This document shows, piece by piece, positions 10,527 through 21,449 of a stretch of DNA of 60,000 bases. A program made the position numbers and the translations under genes. How positions within the stretch are numbered: position 1 is the stretch's first letter; each line of letters begins with the position of its first letter. The stretch is taken from the NCBI GenBank assembly GCA_014529385.2, contig CM043950.1, positions 74,099,935-74,159,934 on the forward strand, written 5' to 3'. The notes beneath the pieces were generated by a model. That model was not told the origin of the DNA. It made no database searches and saw only the letters and a program-made list of their open reading frames with translations. This DNA comes from Adiantum capillus-veneris. Its lineage: Eukaryota > Streptophyta > Polypodiopsida > Polypodiales > Pteridaceae.

Positions 10527-10811
10527 TGTTAACCCTCACGGCACACGGACACCCTATGATCTATAAACGTTGTATTATTTAGAGTCAGGTACCGGGCTTG
10601 TCGGACCAATAGGGAAAGGTAGAGTGATCGTCGATGAGAGGCGCACTTTAACTTGGACATTCAAGGGATTAGTTGGTTAAGCATGGGCGCCCAAGTGTGA
10701 ATGGGGTGAGCTCCTATAAAAGCCAACTAAACCTAATTTTTACTCATTCTCTCATTTGTGCAATTGAAGAGTGCTCTTGCTCCATCTCCATCTTCTTCTT
10801 CTTCACCTCCT

Positions 10812-10861
<50 letters not shown>

Positions 10862-11104
10862 TGTGTGCGATCGAGCATTACGAAGGCACGACGGCGGCGA
10901 AGCGGTTGAGCGCGGCACGACTGCAGCTTCTTCTTCATCGCGGCGAGGAATCCACCACGAAGGCGAGCGTAGAGCGGTGAGTGACACACCCTTTGTTTTC
11001 TTGAGCTTGCTAGTTTAGGCTTGTTGTGTGCTTGGAGCCGTTTGTGGCTCGCATACGGTGTATTGGCAAGTCCCTTGCTTCGACAGTGCGGCAAGGAGAG
11101 CACA
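10527..11104 (+). repeat. 3' LTR of element I
   Basis: Near-identical to 5846-6411, with TATAAAA at 10715-10721. The TG/AG microsatellite (about 10811-10854) is 12 bp longer than in the 5' LTR. It is followed by the target duplication aagct. Confidence 0.95.
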
Positions 11105-11366
11105 AAGCTTTAGAGAGTAGAAGCTTTTGGGTTTAAGTACATTTGGAGCTGATGCTCTTGGGCTCTGCCTTTGGGCACCTCATGTAAGTTTAAAACTTCT
11201 CCAAGGGTCACTTTTCTGGAGAGCATCTGGACACATAGTCTCGGAGAGAGTTGGTCCCTCCAGAGTCGTACTTTGCGAGCAAAATAACAAGAAATACAGG
11301 AAGGGATGCCAATCTTTGGGGCCAATGCGTCTTGGCTTAGAACTTCCCTGTGCCATGTAACTAACT

Positions 11367-11368
<2 letters not shown>

Positions 11369-11408
<40 letters not shown>
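11369..11408 (+). repeat. (CT)20 microsatellite
   Basis: Uninterrupted CT dinucleotides inside LINE-like copy 1. Copy 2 has only a short CT-rich stretch at the matching place (about 14520-14540), so the run expanded in this copy. Confidence 0.95.
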
Positions 11409-11410
<2 letters not shown>

Positions 11411-11996
11411 ACTGGGGGAAGTCTTCCTTATGAGAGACTTTATTGCCATGACATGTTGTGACCAGTGTGAGACATACGACATAGAGGACCCGATGGCACT
11501 ACACGCCACATAGGAGGAGGCTACCATGAGAGATTCAACAAACACAACCCACATCACAGAGTATGGCCATCATTTGCTCAGATTAGGCTCTTTGCACCGT
11601 CTCATCGTTTATAACGAGATGGACCAATGGCCCACTTCAGGAGGGCTGACAAGCATACCACATGGAGTTACAACAGGGGAGGGGGGCAGTATCGTGGATT
11701 ACATCATCCAACCACCTACTTAGTTCTTTCACCATCCCACCCATACCTATTGGAGCCGACCACACCTATCTTGCACTCTCCCTCACTGGAGACGCCACAC
11801 CCTCCACATCCACGACATACCCCCCACATACCACGATCCATTTCACACATGAGCTAGTCCCCCTTATAGTCGGCAAAGGTCAAAAAGAGACTCCATTTAC
11901 TCCAACCCTCTATGCCGTTGCCCATGCTCACCTCCCACATCACATCTGTCCTTCAAACATCAACCATTAGCTCTTTCTCGCACACCACCCACATAG

Positions 11997-12033
<37 letters not shown>
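11997..12033 (+). repeat. Homopolymer of 37 C
   Basis: A pure C run inside the decayed LINE-like ORF. The true length may be misread, because such runs are error-prone in sequencing and assembly. Confidence 0.9.
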
Positions 12034-12035
<2 letters not shown>

Positions 12036-12560
12036 AGGGAATATGCCATAGATCCGCTAGTATGATGAATAGTGCATAGACCTTAATCGCTGCTTAATTT
12101 CACATCAAACCCTTGGGGAGGTCACTGATCGAGAGTTTAGACGCTAGATGAAGATGCTCACACGCCAAAAGCGGCAAGCTTTCGAGGAGGCACAAGAGCT
12201 AGAGCTATACCGCATCATGAGCATGGATAGTGCCACAACATGGTGCATTCTTTGAGAGCCATGGCCGACTACTCCTATTGAGGATCCAAAGATATGGCAC
12301 AATTATGTGTAGAGACACTTTGAGGCATCAAACTAGCCTCCGATTGCACAACCACCCAGATCTCGATTTATGAGCTCTTCTTTCTTCACAGTGGAGATGG
12401 TCAAGAAGGCCATCCACTGCGTACATCACCGTCAATCTTCAGATCATACAGGACTACAGAGTGAGCACCTCATTCATGTAGCCTGCACTATAGCCCCTTT
12501 GATTGCACATGTATTCAGTCGAGCTTTAGGGGAGGACTTCCGAAAGGAGTGAGGGAAATC

Positions 12561-13914
12561 GGATGAAAAGTTCATCAAAGGATTCCAAGGAACTAAGAGT
12601 GCATCCGAGGGTTCCTGCAAACCAAGGGAACCAAATGCCAAGTTCATCAAAAGATTCCAAAGAAGAAAGGGAATCAGATAATCGTGCATCTGAGGTTCCT
12701 ACGAAATAGGGGAATCAACTGATGGTCCTCATAAAATTCAGACGATTGAGATTGAAGTGCTAGTGAACAGGGGAGGCCAATGAGGCTAGTAACAAGTCCT
12801 AGGGCACATGAAATGAACATAAAGGGAGTCGACTGGTAGATTAGAGAATTCCAAAGATTCAGATTAAGGTGTCAGAAAAAAAGGGAGGCAAGAAGAGCTA
12901 CCAAGAGGTCATAGGGCACAAGAACAAAACAGAAAGGTAAGCTAGGTCCATCAGATAATTTGGTCAAGGTTACTTTTTGGCCCTCGATGCAAAGTGACTG
13001 GTAGAGAACATCGCAATTCCTCTTCAAAGAGAGCGGTACCTTGAAGCTTTTGGGTCATTAGCAGTGCCAAAAGTTACCAATGAATCAGCAAGTTGAATCC
13101 GGTGTGGTGTAGACTGCAAGAGAGGGGAGCCACTCCACTCCTTTGTCACAGATTGCCTAGAATGAATAAAGTCACTAATTTTTGCTTTGAGATTTTAGGG
13201 ATACTGACAGGCTAATAGTATTTTGCAGAATGACTTCATGAACATAAGTGTAGTGAGTTAAAAATTTCCTTAATTGAACTGAAGGCATGTGCTCTTTCAT
13301 GTGTGTATTGCTAGAGAGACATGTAAAGAAAGATGAAATGTCTAATAAATGATTTGAACTTAGTGCATCCAAACATCTATTGGAATGGGGAACAAAGATC
13401 TGAAAACGGTAATTCCCTGTATGGCTTCATCAGTTCAGTAAAGACTGGTGAGCTATGGATGTAATGGCTATTTGAATGAAATCTCAACGAGATCTGAATA
13501 AGAACTAAATGTGATTCTAGTGCATCAAGATGTCTATCTAGATGAGATGATTGGATATTTTTGTGAGTGCATCAAGAGTTCCGGAAGGATGAGATGGTTG
13601 CAACATGATCTAGGTGCATCAAGAGTTCTGGACGGAATGAATGGCTCGATTGAATGATTGAAACACGGAGTTCAGTGTAAACTAAGCGTGTGATTTTGTG
13701 AAATGCATGCTATGTGGATGTATTGTCTTGTGTGAATGGTCATGAGCATGGTTTACTTGATTAAAATGTGAAAATAAAGGATCTAAATCTGATAGTATGA
13801 ATATTTACTAGATCAAGACATCCGTAAAAAGATCAACGTGGTGTCTACTGAGGAAAGTTTTTTTCCTTTGGCTATTTTGCAAGTGTAACCGAGGGCGATT
13901 ATAATTCTTTCAAG
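12561..13914. other. Unassigned non-coding sequence with weak short repeats
   Basis: No convincing gene. Two diverged copies of a phrase around aagttcatcaaa and gattccaa occur at 12570-12595 and 12640-12662. The phrase gtgcatcaagagttc recurs at about 13565 and 13617, with a looser copy near 13520. It may be the 3' part of the LINE-like copy or unrelated decayed repeats. Confidence 0.4.
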
Positions 13915-15800
13915 AGAGGCAAATGTCACACACTGAGGATGTGGCATGCGTGCCCAACTAGAAAGAGATGGCCGAGAGGACACGAGAGACTAAGCCCCCC
14001 CCCCGAAAGAATGGTCGAGGGACCTAAACTGAAAGGCGAGGGATTTTTAAAGTCTTAGTCCCACCCAGCTTATGGAGCATCGATCGAGGGGGCTAAAACC
14101 CTAAATGTACTAAAGAGCTTGATTTCTAGAGAAAATTCTGTAAAACACGCTGAGAGCATATGACATGGAAAACCGTACGGTTGTTGACGTGGTAGGGATG
14201 TACGAAAGTTTCGTATTTTGCGTTGGCTATGCCACATGGAAGGCTGTATGGATTTCGATGATTTGTGCTAGCTGTTTCGGGCAGTTTTCCACACTAGCTC
14301 TTGAGAGCAGAAGCTTTTGAGCCTGATGCTTTTAGAGTTTGCTTTTGGGCACCCCTTATAAGTTTATAAGTGCCCAGAGGGTCACTTCTTCAAAGAGCAT
14401 CTAGACGCAAAGTCTCGGAGAGAGTTGGACCCTAAAGAGTTGTACTTTTCGAGCATAATAGTAAAGAAATATTGGCAAACCCACTACGTCTTGGCTCGGA
14501 ACTCTGTCGTGACGTGTCGACTCTCTTTGTCTCTCTCCAAGTTTAGTGATTTTGCAGTTTCTATGCATGTGTTGCTATTGACTTCTCGCTTGGAGTGTCC
14601 AAGCTTGTAAGAAGACCTCTTCATGGGTAGAGGTGCTTACCTGCACTAAGAAGAAAGTAGAGGAAACGCACCAATGGATCCAAGTGGAAAAATTAGATAT
14701 ACATGAAAACCCCACTCCCACCTATCATCGACACGACAATTGAGCAAGAGTAGAGGAAGATACGCATGTATATGTACAAGTCACGCATGTCAAATACACC
14801 AACAATGTGAAACAGGAATTTTCTTGGGAGATGATCTTACAGTGTCTGAAACAGCACACATGAAAGAATGCATGCCTGGCTGCAAAATAGAATGGGAAAG
14901 TCGTCTTCTATGGAGGAGGCAAGGTGGTAGTACTTGACGGACACACTGCATGACGGTGCAAGACCTATGGGACCAACCTAAAGCTTGCGCTAGGGAATTG
15001 CAATGGCTTGTTACAATTGGATGTTGGAGCAATCTAGGATTGCTATAGAGGAAGGGACAATTTTCTATTCACAGACGCATCAAAGTCAAAGAGCACACTC
15101 TCCAGGGTGATTAGATACAAATGGGAGAGCACATGCAAACAAATGGCTCGTAATGAGCACGGTAGCAAAGGATTAGGAGTAGTAGCACTGTTATCTAGGG
15201 AGAAGTTACACCCTATCATCTAGGTGGTTCGCAGAGATGAGTGCCCGCTAAATGTGGGTTGGTGTTAGAGTGGATGAGGCAGAGCTCTCTACATGATTGC
15301 ATGTTACTTTTCTCCTAGCACATCTGAAATTGCTTCAGCTAAGGGGGAGTCGCCATAAATAATACTATATGAGGATATTTGGGAGTTCGCGAGGGATGGA
15401 GATGTCATTTTGCTCGGGGATTTCGATGCTAGGAGTCAGGACGATATGTCATTAGGCATATTTCTTTGACACTTCCAAGGAGATGTTGTGAGATCTAGAA
15501 TCCAAAGAGATGGGGCTCTCCAGGGCCTCAAAGGATTCTAAAGAGTTTACAAAGTATGGAAGAGAGAATGGAGATATCTGATTGAGATGGGCATAGCACA
15601 TGGATTGACCATTTTGAATGGCCTTGATAAATACTCCTCCTTAGGTAAATTTTCTTGCTTCCCTCATAGACATGGTGATAGCATTGTGGATTATTTTATG
15701 GCTCCTACATCACTTATACCCCGCATTCAGAACTTATCAAACTTACCCAAACCTGCTGGAGTGGTTGTAGATCATGCACATATATACACCTAGATGAATC
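13915..15800 (+). mobile_element. LINE-like copy 2
   Basis: The first 650 bp aligns with copy 1 (5440-5845 followed by 11105 to about 11350), which also proves that element I is an insertion. The 3' half encodes remnants of an endonuclease. Between 14560 and 15050 nothing clear can be read. No poly-A tail or target duplication was found at the right end, and the boundary with the gag fragment at 15902 is uncertain. Confidence 0.62.
15090..15790 (+). pseudogene. APE-type endonuclease domain of a LINE-like ORF2
   Basis: Broken frames read SKGLGVVALLSREKLHPII, ALYMIACYFSPSTSEI, DGDVILLGDFDARSQDD (family motif GDFNAR), LTILNGLDKYSSLGKFSCF, PHRHGDSIVDYFMAP and a final VVVDHAHIY. This is the order of an exonuclease-endonuclease-phosphatase domain: the catalytic GDFNA block, then S-x-x-DY, then the closing DH pair. 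It would nick target DNA to start target-primed reverse transcription. Several stops and at least one shift make it non-functional. Confidence 0.78.
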
Positions 15801-15901
15801 TAGGATAAGACCGGAATCACCCTTAAGAGGAAAGTGCAAGGTATAGATCCATGGTAATCACCCATAAGACAATATAACCATCAACTACATCATGCATAGT
15901 A

Positions 15902-16192
15902 TTGACTAAATACCACGGCATCTCCACTAATCGTGTTTTGCAGCTTGGCACCCAATTATGCAAATTGGATGATGATTACAAAGAGGCATTCCGTTATGGT
16001 TTAGATGAGTATATTGTCGAAGTTCTCGATCCAATAGATCTCAACAAGGAAATAGCGATTGCTCTCACACAGGAGATGAAGCACAACAAAAGAAAGCCTA
16101 GGGAGAACAAGGCTTCTACAATACCTCTCAGACTCCTCAGAACCCACAAAACGTTAAGAACGGTAACTCTTCTAGCCAATCTTCCTCTAGTC
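15902..16192 (+). pseudogene. Chromovirus H gag, fragment 1
   Basis: The frame reads THGIST-type Gag sequence: STNRVLQLGTQLCKLDD, FRYGLDEYIVEVLDP and IAIALTQEMKHNKRK, then a Q/N/S-rich linker read in a neighbouring frame (QTPQNPQNVKNG). It is a Ty3/gypsy Gag C-terminal half leading toward a zinc knuckle. It stops exactly at the left end of element II and resumes after the tagtc duplication at 28079. The start of gag and the 5' LTR of H are not found; LINE-like sequence lies upstream. Confidence 0.75.
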
Positions 16193-17151
16193 TGTTGATC
16201 GCTAGGTTAGCAACACAACATAACTCAAGTTTCGTACCAAAGTCTTATCTTTTGCGAGTTATAAAATGCTGCGGATTATGGCTATAAACATCATTTGTAA
16301 TGAGTAGTTATTCTAGTTTTAGAAGTTGGGGTGCAATGGCACGTCCAGACTGTAAATACAAAGCCATTTGACCCTTTCAACCCCATTTTTGGTTAAACCT
16401 AAGGTAGCCTTAGTATATAAGGTACCTAGGTCATTTTGTAAAAAAGACTTTAATCATAATAAAAAAATTAGCACTGCCGTCTACTGTGTGTGAGAGAGAA
16501 AGAGAGTGACCGTGAGCTTTATCCTCTCGCTACACCCAGCTCCCTCAACACATTGGAGATCCGACTGCACCATTGTTGTGGGCTCGAGGAGAGCTACGCG
16601 ACAACACCAAGCATTCCACGCGAGATGAAGCACACACGCGGACGCATCTACGAGCTATTTGTGGTCGTAAGTGTATCAAACGATGTTTGTTTTCTGCGTG
16701 CTAGTAGTCTATAGAATCGTGGCAACATAAGCTACGCATAGGTACTCATAAATTTCAGTTTTGGGCACTTTCAAAATTTTGCTTTGTCATCCTACGCGTT
16801 TTCCGCAGATGGGTTTAGAGTGAGGGTTTTGAGTGTAGAAGCTTAGGGACAGGTGTATCCTAGTGAGGGGATGGTGTTCCTTAAGTTTCGTATGAATCTG
16901 GCATGATTAGGTGAGTTACCTTCCGTATGTGTGTATGTGGCTAGGTGGTGTAGTTGAGAGCAGTGAGGTTCTTGATTGTGGTTTAGTTGGCCTTCCTGAG
17001 TGTTGTATGTGTAGGATGGTCTTAGCCTGACAAGCTAAAGAGATTTCCTCTGTGTGCCTATCGTGTCATCTGTTTCCTCGATTGACATTATGTTGATCTA
17101 GGTAGTGTTTGCATGCACTTCATGGGTGTGTGAGTCGCTCTCCGTCCAACA
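16193..17151 (+). repeat. 5' LTR of element II
   Basis: 959 bp, TGTTGA...CCAACA. TATA box TATATAA at 16414-16420. A GA-rich stretch lies at 16488-16507. A single half-copy of the leader palindrome (gtcatcctacgcgtt, 16786-16800) lies in the downstream half. The first 25 bp differ most from the 3' LTR. Confidence 0.95.
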
Positions 17152-17152
17152 T

Positions 17153-17170
17153 TGGCGCCGTTGCCGGGGA
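17153..17170 (+). other. Primer binding site, tRNA-Asp type (element II)
   Basis: TGGCGCCGTTGCCGGGGA starts one base after the LTR. It is the perfect complement of the plant tRNA-Asp(GTC) 3' end. Confidence 0.95.
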
Positions 17171-17692
17171 CACAAGGACCTAAGTAGGTTTCCTACTAAC
17201 ACTTGTGTGATGGTTGCTTGATTTAGTTTCGGCTAAAGAAAGCGTTTTTCTTAAGTGGATCTGGAAGAGGATATTCCGCGATCAAGTGGATAGCCAGGAA
17301 GGGTGTGTCTTGCCGAGGGTCTGCGACTAGATAGGTTTAGTTAGGATCTGTGGATTAGAGTAGTTGTTGGTGGTCGAGTGATTTGTGAGGTGATAAATGC
17401 GTTTACTAGTCCTGTGTGGTAGTGAAGCGTTTTCTACTCATAGATGCAAAACCCCATATGATTTGTAGGAGTAGCTTTAGGTGAGTGATCCGATTCTGAT
17501 CTAGAGCTATTCATCACTGAATTATTTGCTGAAGTGCTTGATTGCATTTAAAATCACGAAAAAGTGTGCTTTTGAGGGTAAAAATGCATTAAACAAGCTT
17601 TTGTGGATATTTTTGTATGACTGACTGATGTTGTGCATATAAAAGAGCATTTGCAAGGGTTCTGTGAAGAAAACCTGCAATTCTGTAAATAT

Positions 17693-19536
17693 AGACATCC
17701 TACGCGTAGGATGTCTCAAGGGGGTTCTAGAGACCAAATTTGAAAATTCTGACTGCACCAATGTGTTCAGAAGGTAGGTTTTATCCTAGTAACATATTGA
17801 CTTGGGTGTTTTTCCCTATTTTTGTTGACCAAAAGCCAAAAGGCGGAGTCAGAAAACGTAAAATTTCAGAAAAGGCTTAAATTGAGTGATTTTTGCATGT
17901 TTTTGCAATTGTGAAGCATACTTGCACTTGCTGAGAGCATAAGGAAGCATCGGGGACACTTCAGTCTCAAAAAATCAGCAGTAGACATCCTACCCGTAGG
18001 ATGTCTACAGGGTGATCTGGTGGAAATTTTGAAATTCAGAGTTGACCAGTGTGTTCAGAAGGTAGGTTTTACCCTATTTTCACCTGGAAAGAGGAACTTG
18101 ACCATATCTTGACAGGATAAGAACAAAAGACGAAAATTGCCAAACATCCTACCCAAATTGTGCCCAAGGCATAATTTTTGAGACCAAACCATAGGGTGAC
18201 TTCATGTGCATGTTATACATGATGTTTTAAGTGCATGTGATAAATTTCATCTCATTTGGGTCAGTGAAAGGAAGATTGAACGGACTTTAGCATTTTTGAC
18301 TAAAAAAGGCAAGAAAAGCTAGTTTTGGGGTCTTTTGACATCCAAATTAAAATCTAAGCATACCATTGGGTTGTTGACATCAAGGGGAAGCTGTGGCTCA
18401 AGTTTGGGGCAATTCTAAGCAATTAAACATCCTATGCGTAGGATGTCTTCACCATGATTTAACACTCCAAATCAACCTCTGAGCATACCACAGTGATCAG
18501 CACCTTAAGGAGAGTCTGTGGTTCAAATTTGGGGCAATTATCAGTAGTTAGACATCCTACGTGTAGGATGTATAAGACATTATTTAGATGCCAAATTCAA
18601 ACTGTGGACATAGCAGGGTGTCATATAGCCTTAGATAAGCCTCCTAGGCAAATTTGGTCCAATTTGGAGTTGATTTGAGTAGTGAATTCATTAGAACAGA
18701 CATATGGATTTTGGAACAGATTCTTGATCATTTGACCAACCTATAGGTATTAGAATAAAAAAGTAAAAATAGCTGTGAGCCTAGCACATCAAGGGGAAGC
18801 TGCAGTGCAAGTTTGAGCTAAAACAGAGCAAAAAGACATCCTACGCGTAGGATGTCTCCATGGTCATAAAGTGGTCAAAATTCTACTTTGGCCATATAGG
18901 GAGGTTCTAAGTGTCTCAAGGATTCCAGAATTTTTTTCAAAAGTGAATTTGGACCTTGTTTAGCCTATTCACCAAGAAAAGACAAGAATTGTTAGACATC
19001 CTATTCTGGGAGTGCACTAGAAGCTTATGCAGCCCAAATCTTGACCTATTGGCATCCAAATTCAACTTTGAGCATACCATTGGGTTGATGGGCACTAGGA
19101 GAATCTTGGGATCAAGTTTGGACAAAATCTGAGCAATAAGACATCCTACGCGTAGGATGTCTCCAGCTTGATTTAGGACTCCAAACCAACCTATGAGCAC
19201 ACCACTTAGTTAAACACATCAAGGGGAAGCTACAATGCAAGTTTGAGCTGAAACAGAGCAAAAAGACATACTACGCGTAGGATGTCTCCAGCTTGATTTA
19301 GGACTCCAAACCAACCTATGAGCACACCATTGTGATCAGCACATCAAGGAGAAGCTGGGGTGAAAATTTCAAGTCATTCTAAGAAAAAATACAAACTACG
19401 CTTATGATGTCTCAAGGCCATTTTTAGGTCCAAATGAAATTCTGAGCATACCATTGTGTTGTTGGACTTAAGGGGAGTCTCTGGAACAAATTTTGTTAAA
19501 TTGTGAGCATATAGACATACTACGCGTAGGATGTCT
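17693..19536. repeat. Array of 24-nt palindromes in the element II leader
   Basis: The core is AGACATCCTACG followed by its exact reverse complement, with ACGCGT at the centre. Perfect copies start at 17693, 18834 and 19139. Copies with one or a few changes start at 17983, 18425, 18550, 19264, 19389 and 19513. Half-copies start near 18142 and 18994. Spacings are mostly about 125 or about 284-290 bp. The DNA between copies is itself a diverged repeat, with phrases such as gagcataccattg, acatcaaggggaagct and caagtttg. The array lies wholly between the primer site and gag, and no ORF spans it. Confidence 0.92.
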
Positions 19537-19848
19537 CTAGGCCAGTTTTAGGGTCCAATTGTACTTTTGACCATACAGAAGTATTCACAGTGTCACAGAG
19601 ATCCCAAATCTTCTTTTAAAATTGAATTTGGACTCATTTTGACCAGTCTAAACTGCATTTCACTATTTTGGCCATAACTTTCACAAACGGTATCGGATCG
19701 GAAAAGTTTTTATATCAAAACGTAGCCTGAGAGCTAGGGGTGTCTCAAAGCGACAATTTGCGAGAATTCTGACGAAATGGTTGCGGTTTTGGACATAGTT
19801 TCGACTTTTCCCTAACCAAAGCACTTGAACACAATGGACTAATTCTAC

Positions 19849-21375
19849 TTGAACCAAGCAAAAGCTCTTAAGCCGAGAAATCATGTCTACCCTAGATTCA
19901 AACGCATCTTACACAGCTTGGAGATCCCGACGATAGAGGAATATCCTCCCACAATAGATCTTCCAAACTTGCAATTGATAAAGACCCATCTTGTTGAGAG
20001 AGTTTGGATGATTGGTCATGAGAGTGAAGGACTATATAGATACATTGACGACAATGCGGTCAATCTTTATAGGTGCTTAGATCCATACATAGAAGAGATA
20101 ACGGATTACAAGCTCTTATATGTTTACACATACGGAGTCGATTGTCAATGGAGATCTATAGTTGTCGACAAGTATGGACGAGAATACAGAGTTGTAGAAA
20201 GCACAAATCAACAGACTGTACCAGAAAGAGGCGGATATTTGGTCAATGAAGGACCGCAAATGCCTCCACCAAACACGAGAATTCCTATAGGAATTCCAAG
20301 AAGAGAGCCACCAGGATTCCCTTCAAGAGTGATAACGAGAGAAGGATTGGGAGAGTCTTTGGTTTGACTTGTAGAAAATCGACGAGTTAGACCATCCCAA
20401 GTCCCGAAATGGGTAAACAGAAAAAAATCCGGAGATAAAGATCCGAGAGATCATGTAACGGCTTTTAGAAGAGTGATTAGAGCAGAGGAAGTTTCAGATT
20501 TTGCGACACAGTTTGCGGGATTTGGATTGACTCTAGAAGATGATGCAGCTACATGGTTCGACTCGGTGGAAAAATGGGATTTTGAGACCCTAGATGAGTT
20601 GTTTGAGGATTTTATTGAAGAATTCTCGCCAAAAGGCATTGCTCACAACACGGTCTCGCAAATCCATAGATTCAAACAGAAAGAGGATGAATCAGTATGC
20701 AAAGCATCATTACAGCTCAAGAGATATGTTAAGCTCTGTTCGAGAGCGGAATTACCTACGCAAGCACGACTGATGCTGATCTTTATCCAGGGAATGAGAC
20801 ATGCGGGCCTTCAGAAGGATCTGCATATGATAAGGAGGATGACGCTAAAGGAGTTGATCAAAGAAGCTCTTTATCTAGTGGATAACTATGAGGCTTATAA
20901 AGAAAAGGACTTAAAGAGTCAAGAGGATGACACATCCTCTTAGCACAGTGTTTCACAGATAAGTGAGTCTATTGCCAAGCCAACGGCACCTATTGATCAA
21001 GAAAAGCTTATCGACGACTTGGTCAAGAGGTTGATTCCTCTTGTAAGGTCTGATTCGGGAGGGCCGAAGTGGTGTGAAATTGAGAGAAAATGGATGAACC
21101 ATACGGGGGAAGAGTGCTATTATAGCATGGAAAATGCTAGGGAGAGGTATGTACATCCTGTTCCAGAAGCACCTACCCCACCTAGATACATTACGGGGAA
21201 TGCGCCAGGACGAGTAGGAGTTTTAAGGCCACAGCTTGTCTTAGGACAACAACCTCCGCTACCAGGTGCTAGAATTCAGGTAGACATGAGATACATGCCA
21301 ATGATGGAAGCATCAAATAAACCAACGCCAGTACCAGCTACAATGTGGTATAGCAACCAAAGCAACAAAATGTGA
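19849..21375 (+). pseudogene. Gag of element II
   Basis: One frame runs through with two in-frame stops (TGA at 20365, TAG at 20941). The first part (about 170 codons) has an unrecognised N-terminus (MNQAKALKPRNHVYPRFKRI) and a proline-rich end. The second part is the Ty3-type Gag core: DHVTAFRRVIRAEEVSDFA, DDAATWFDSVEKWDFETLD, FSPKGIAHNTVSQIHRFKQ and LPTQARLMLIFIQGM. A third part has a Cys/His group, KWCEIERKWMNHTGEECYY, which looks like a zinc-binding finger of C-x(10)-H-x(4)-C type. This would be the structural particle protein. The two stops may be single-base decay; read-through is not needed to explain them. Confidence 0.85.
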
Positions 21376-21449
21376 GAGAAACACATGGGGTGGTGAGGCC
21401 GGTACAACCTCCACGTGCTGGGTTTCAGTCGAAATAAAGAAGGTATGAA

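Larger units (their letters stand above)
5846..11104 (+). mobile_element. Non-autonomous Ty3/gypsy LTR retrotransposon I
   Basis: The element is complete at both ends: LTRs of 566 and 578 bp, TG...CA termini, a tRNA-Asp primer site at 6416, a polypurine tract at 10514 and a perfect 5-bp target duplication aagct (5841-5845 and 11105-11109). The LTRs differ by only about four substitutions plus the length of a TG/AG microsatellite, so insertion was recent. The only coding region found (7392-8915) encodes a retropepsin and a W-x-P-K repeat region. Gag, RT, RNase H and integrase are absent, so movement would need enzymes from another element. It was inserted into LINE-like copy 1. Confidence 0.93.
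11105..12560 (+). mobile_element. LINE-like copy 1, 3' part: endonuclease and RT-linker remnants
   Basis: After the aagct duplication the leader shared with copy 2 continues to about 11350, then a (CT)20 run (11369-11408). Broken frames then give the C-terminal part of an APE-type endonuclease: HLLRLGSLHRLIVYNEM, PTSGGLTSIPHG, GSIVDYI and GADHTYLALSLTG (11526-11790). At 12370-12540 the frame reads FFTVEMVKKAIHCVHHRQ and SSDHTGLQSEHLIHV, the region just before the RT palm in L1-like ORF2 proteins. Stops and shifts show it is dead, and no RT catalytic block or poly-A tail is seen. The assignment rests on these motifs and on the better-preserved endonuclease of copy 2. Confidence 0.68.

Noticed and set aside
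17693-19536. CRISPR array
   Set aside because: The repeats are perfect palindromes at unequal spacings of 125-290 bp, spacers are themselves related repeats, and the DNA is plant retrotransposon. It has nothing of a CRISPR locus.
20365-20367. Programmed stop read-through in gag of element II
   Set aside because: A second stop at 20941 and further stops and shifts downstream fit ordinary decay. No read-through signal was recognised.
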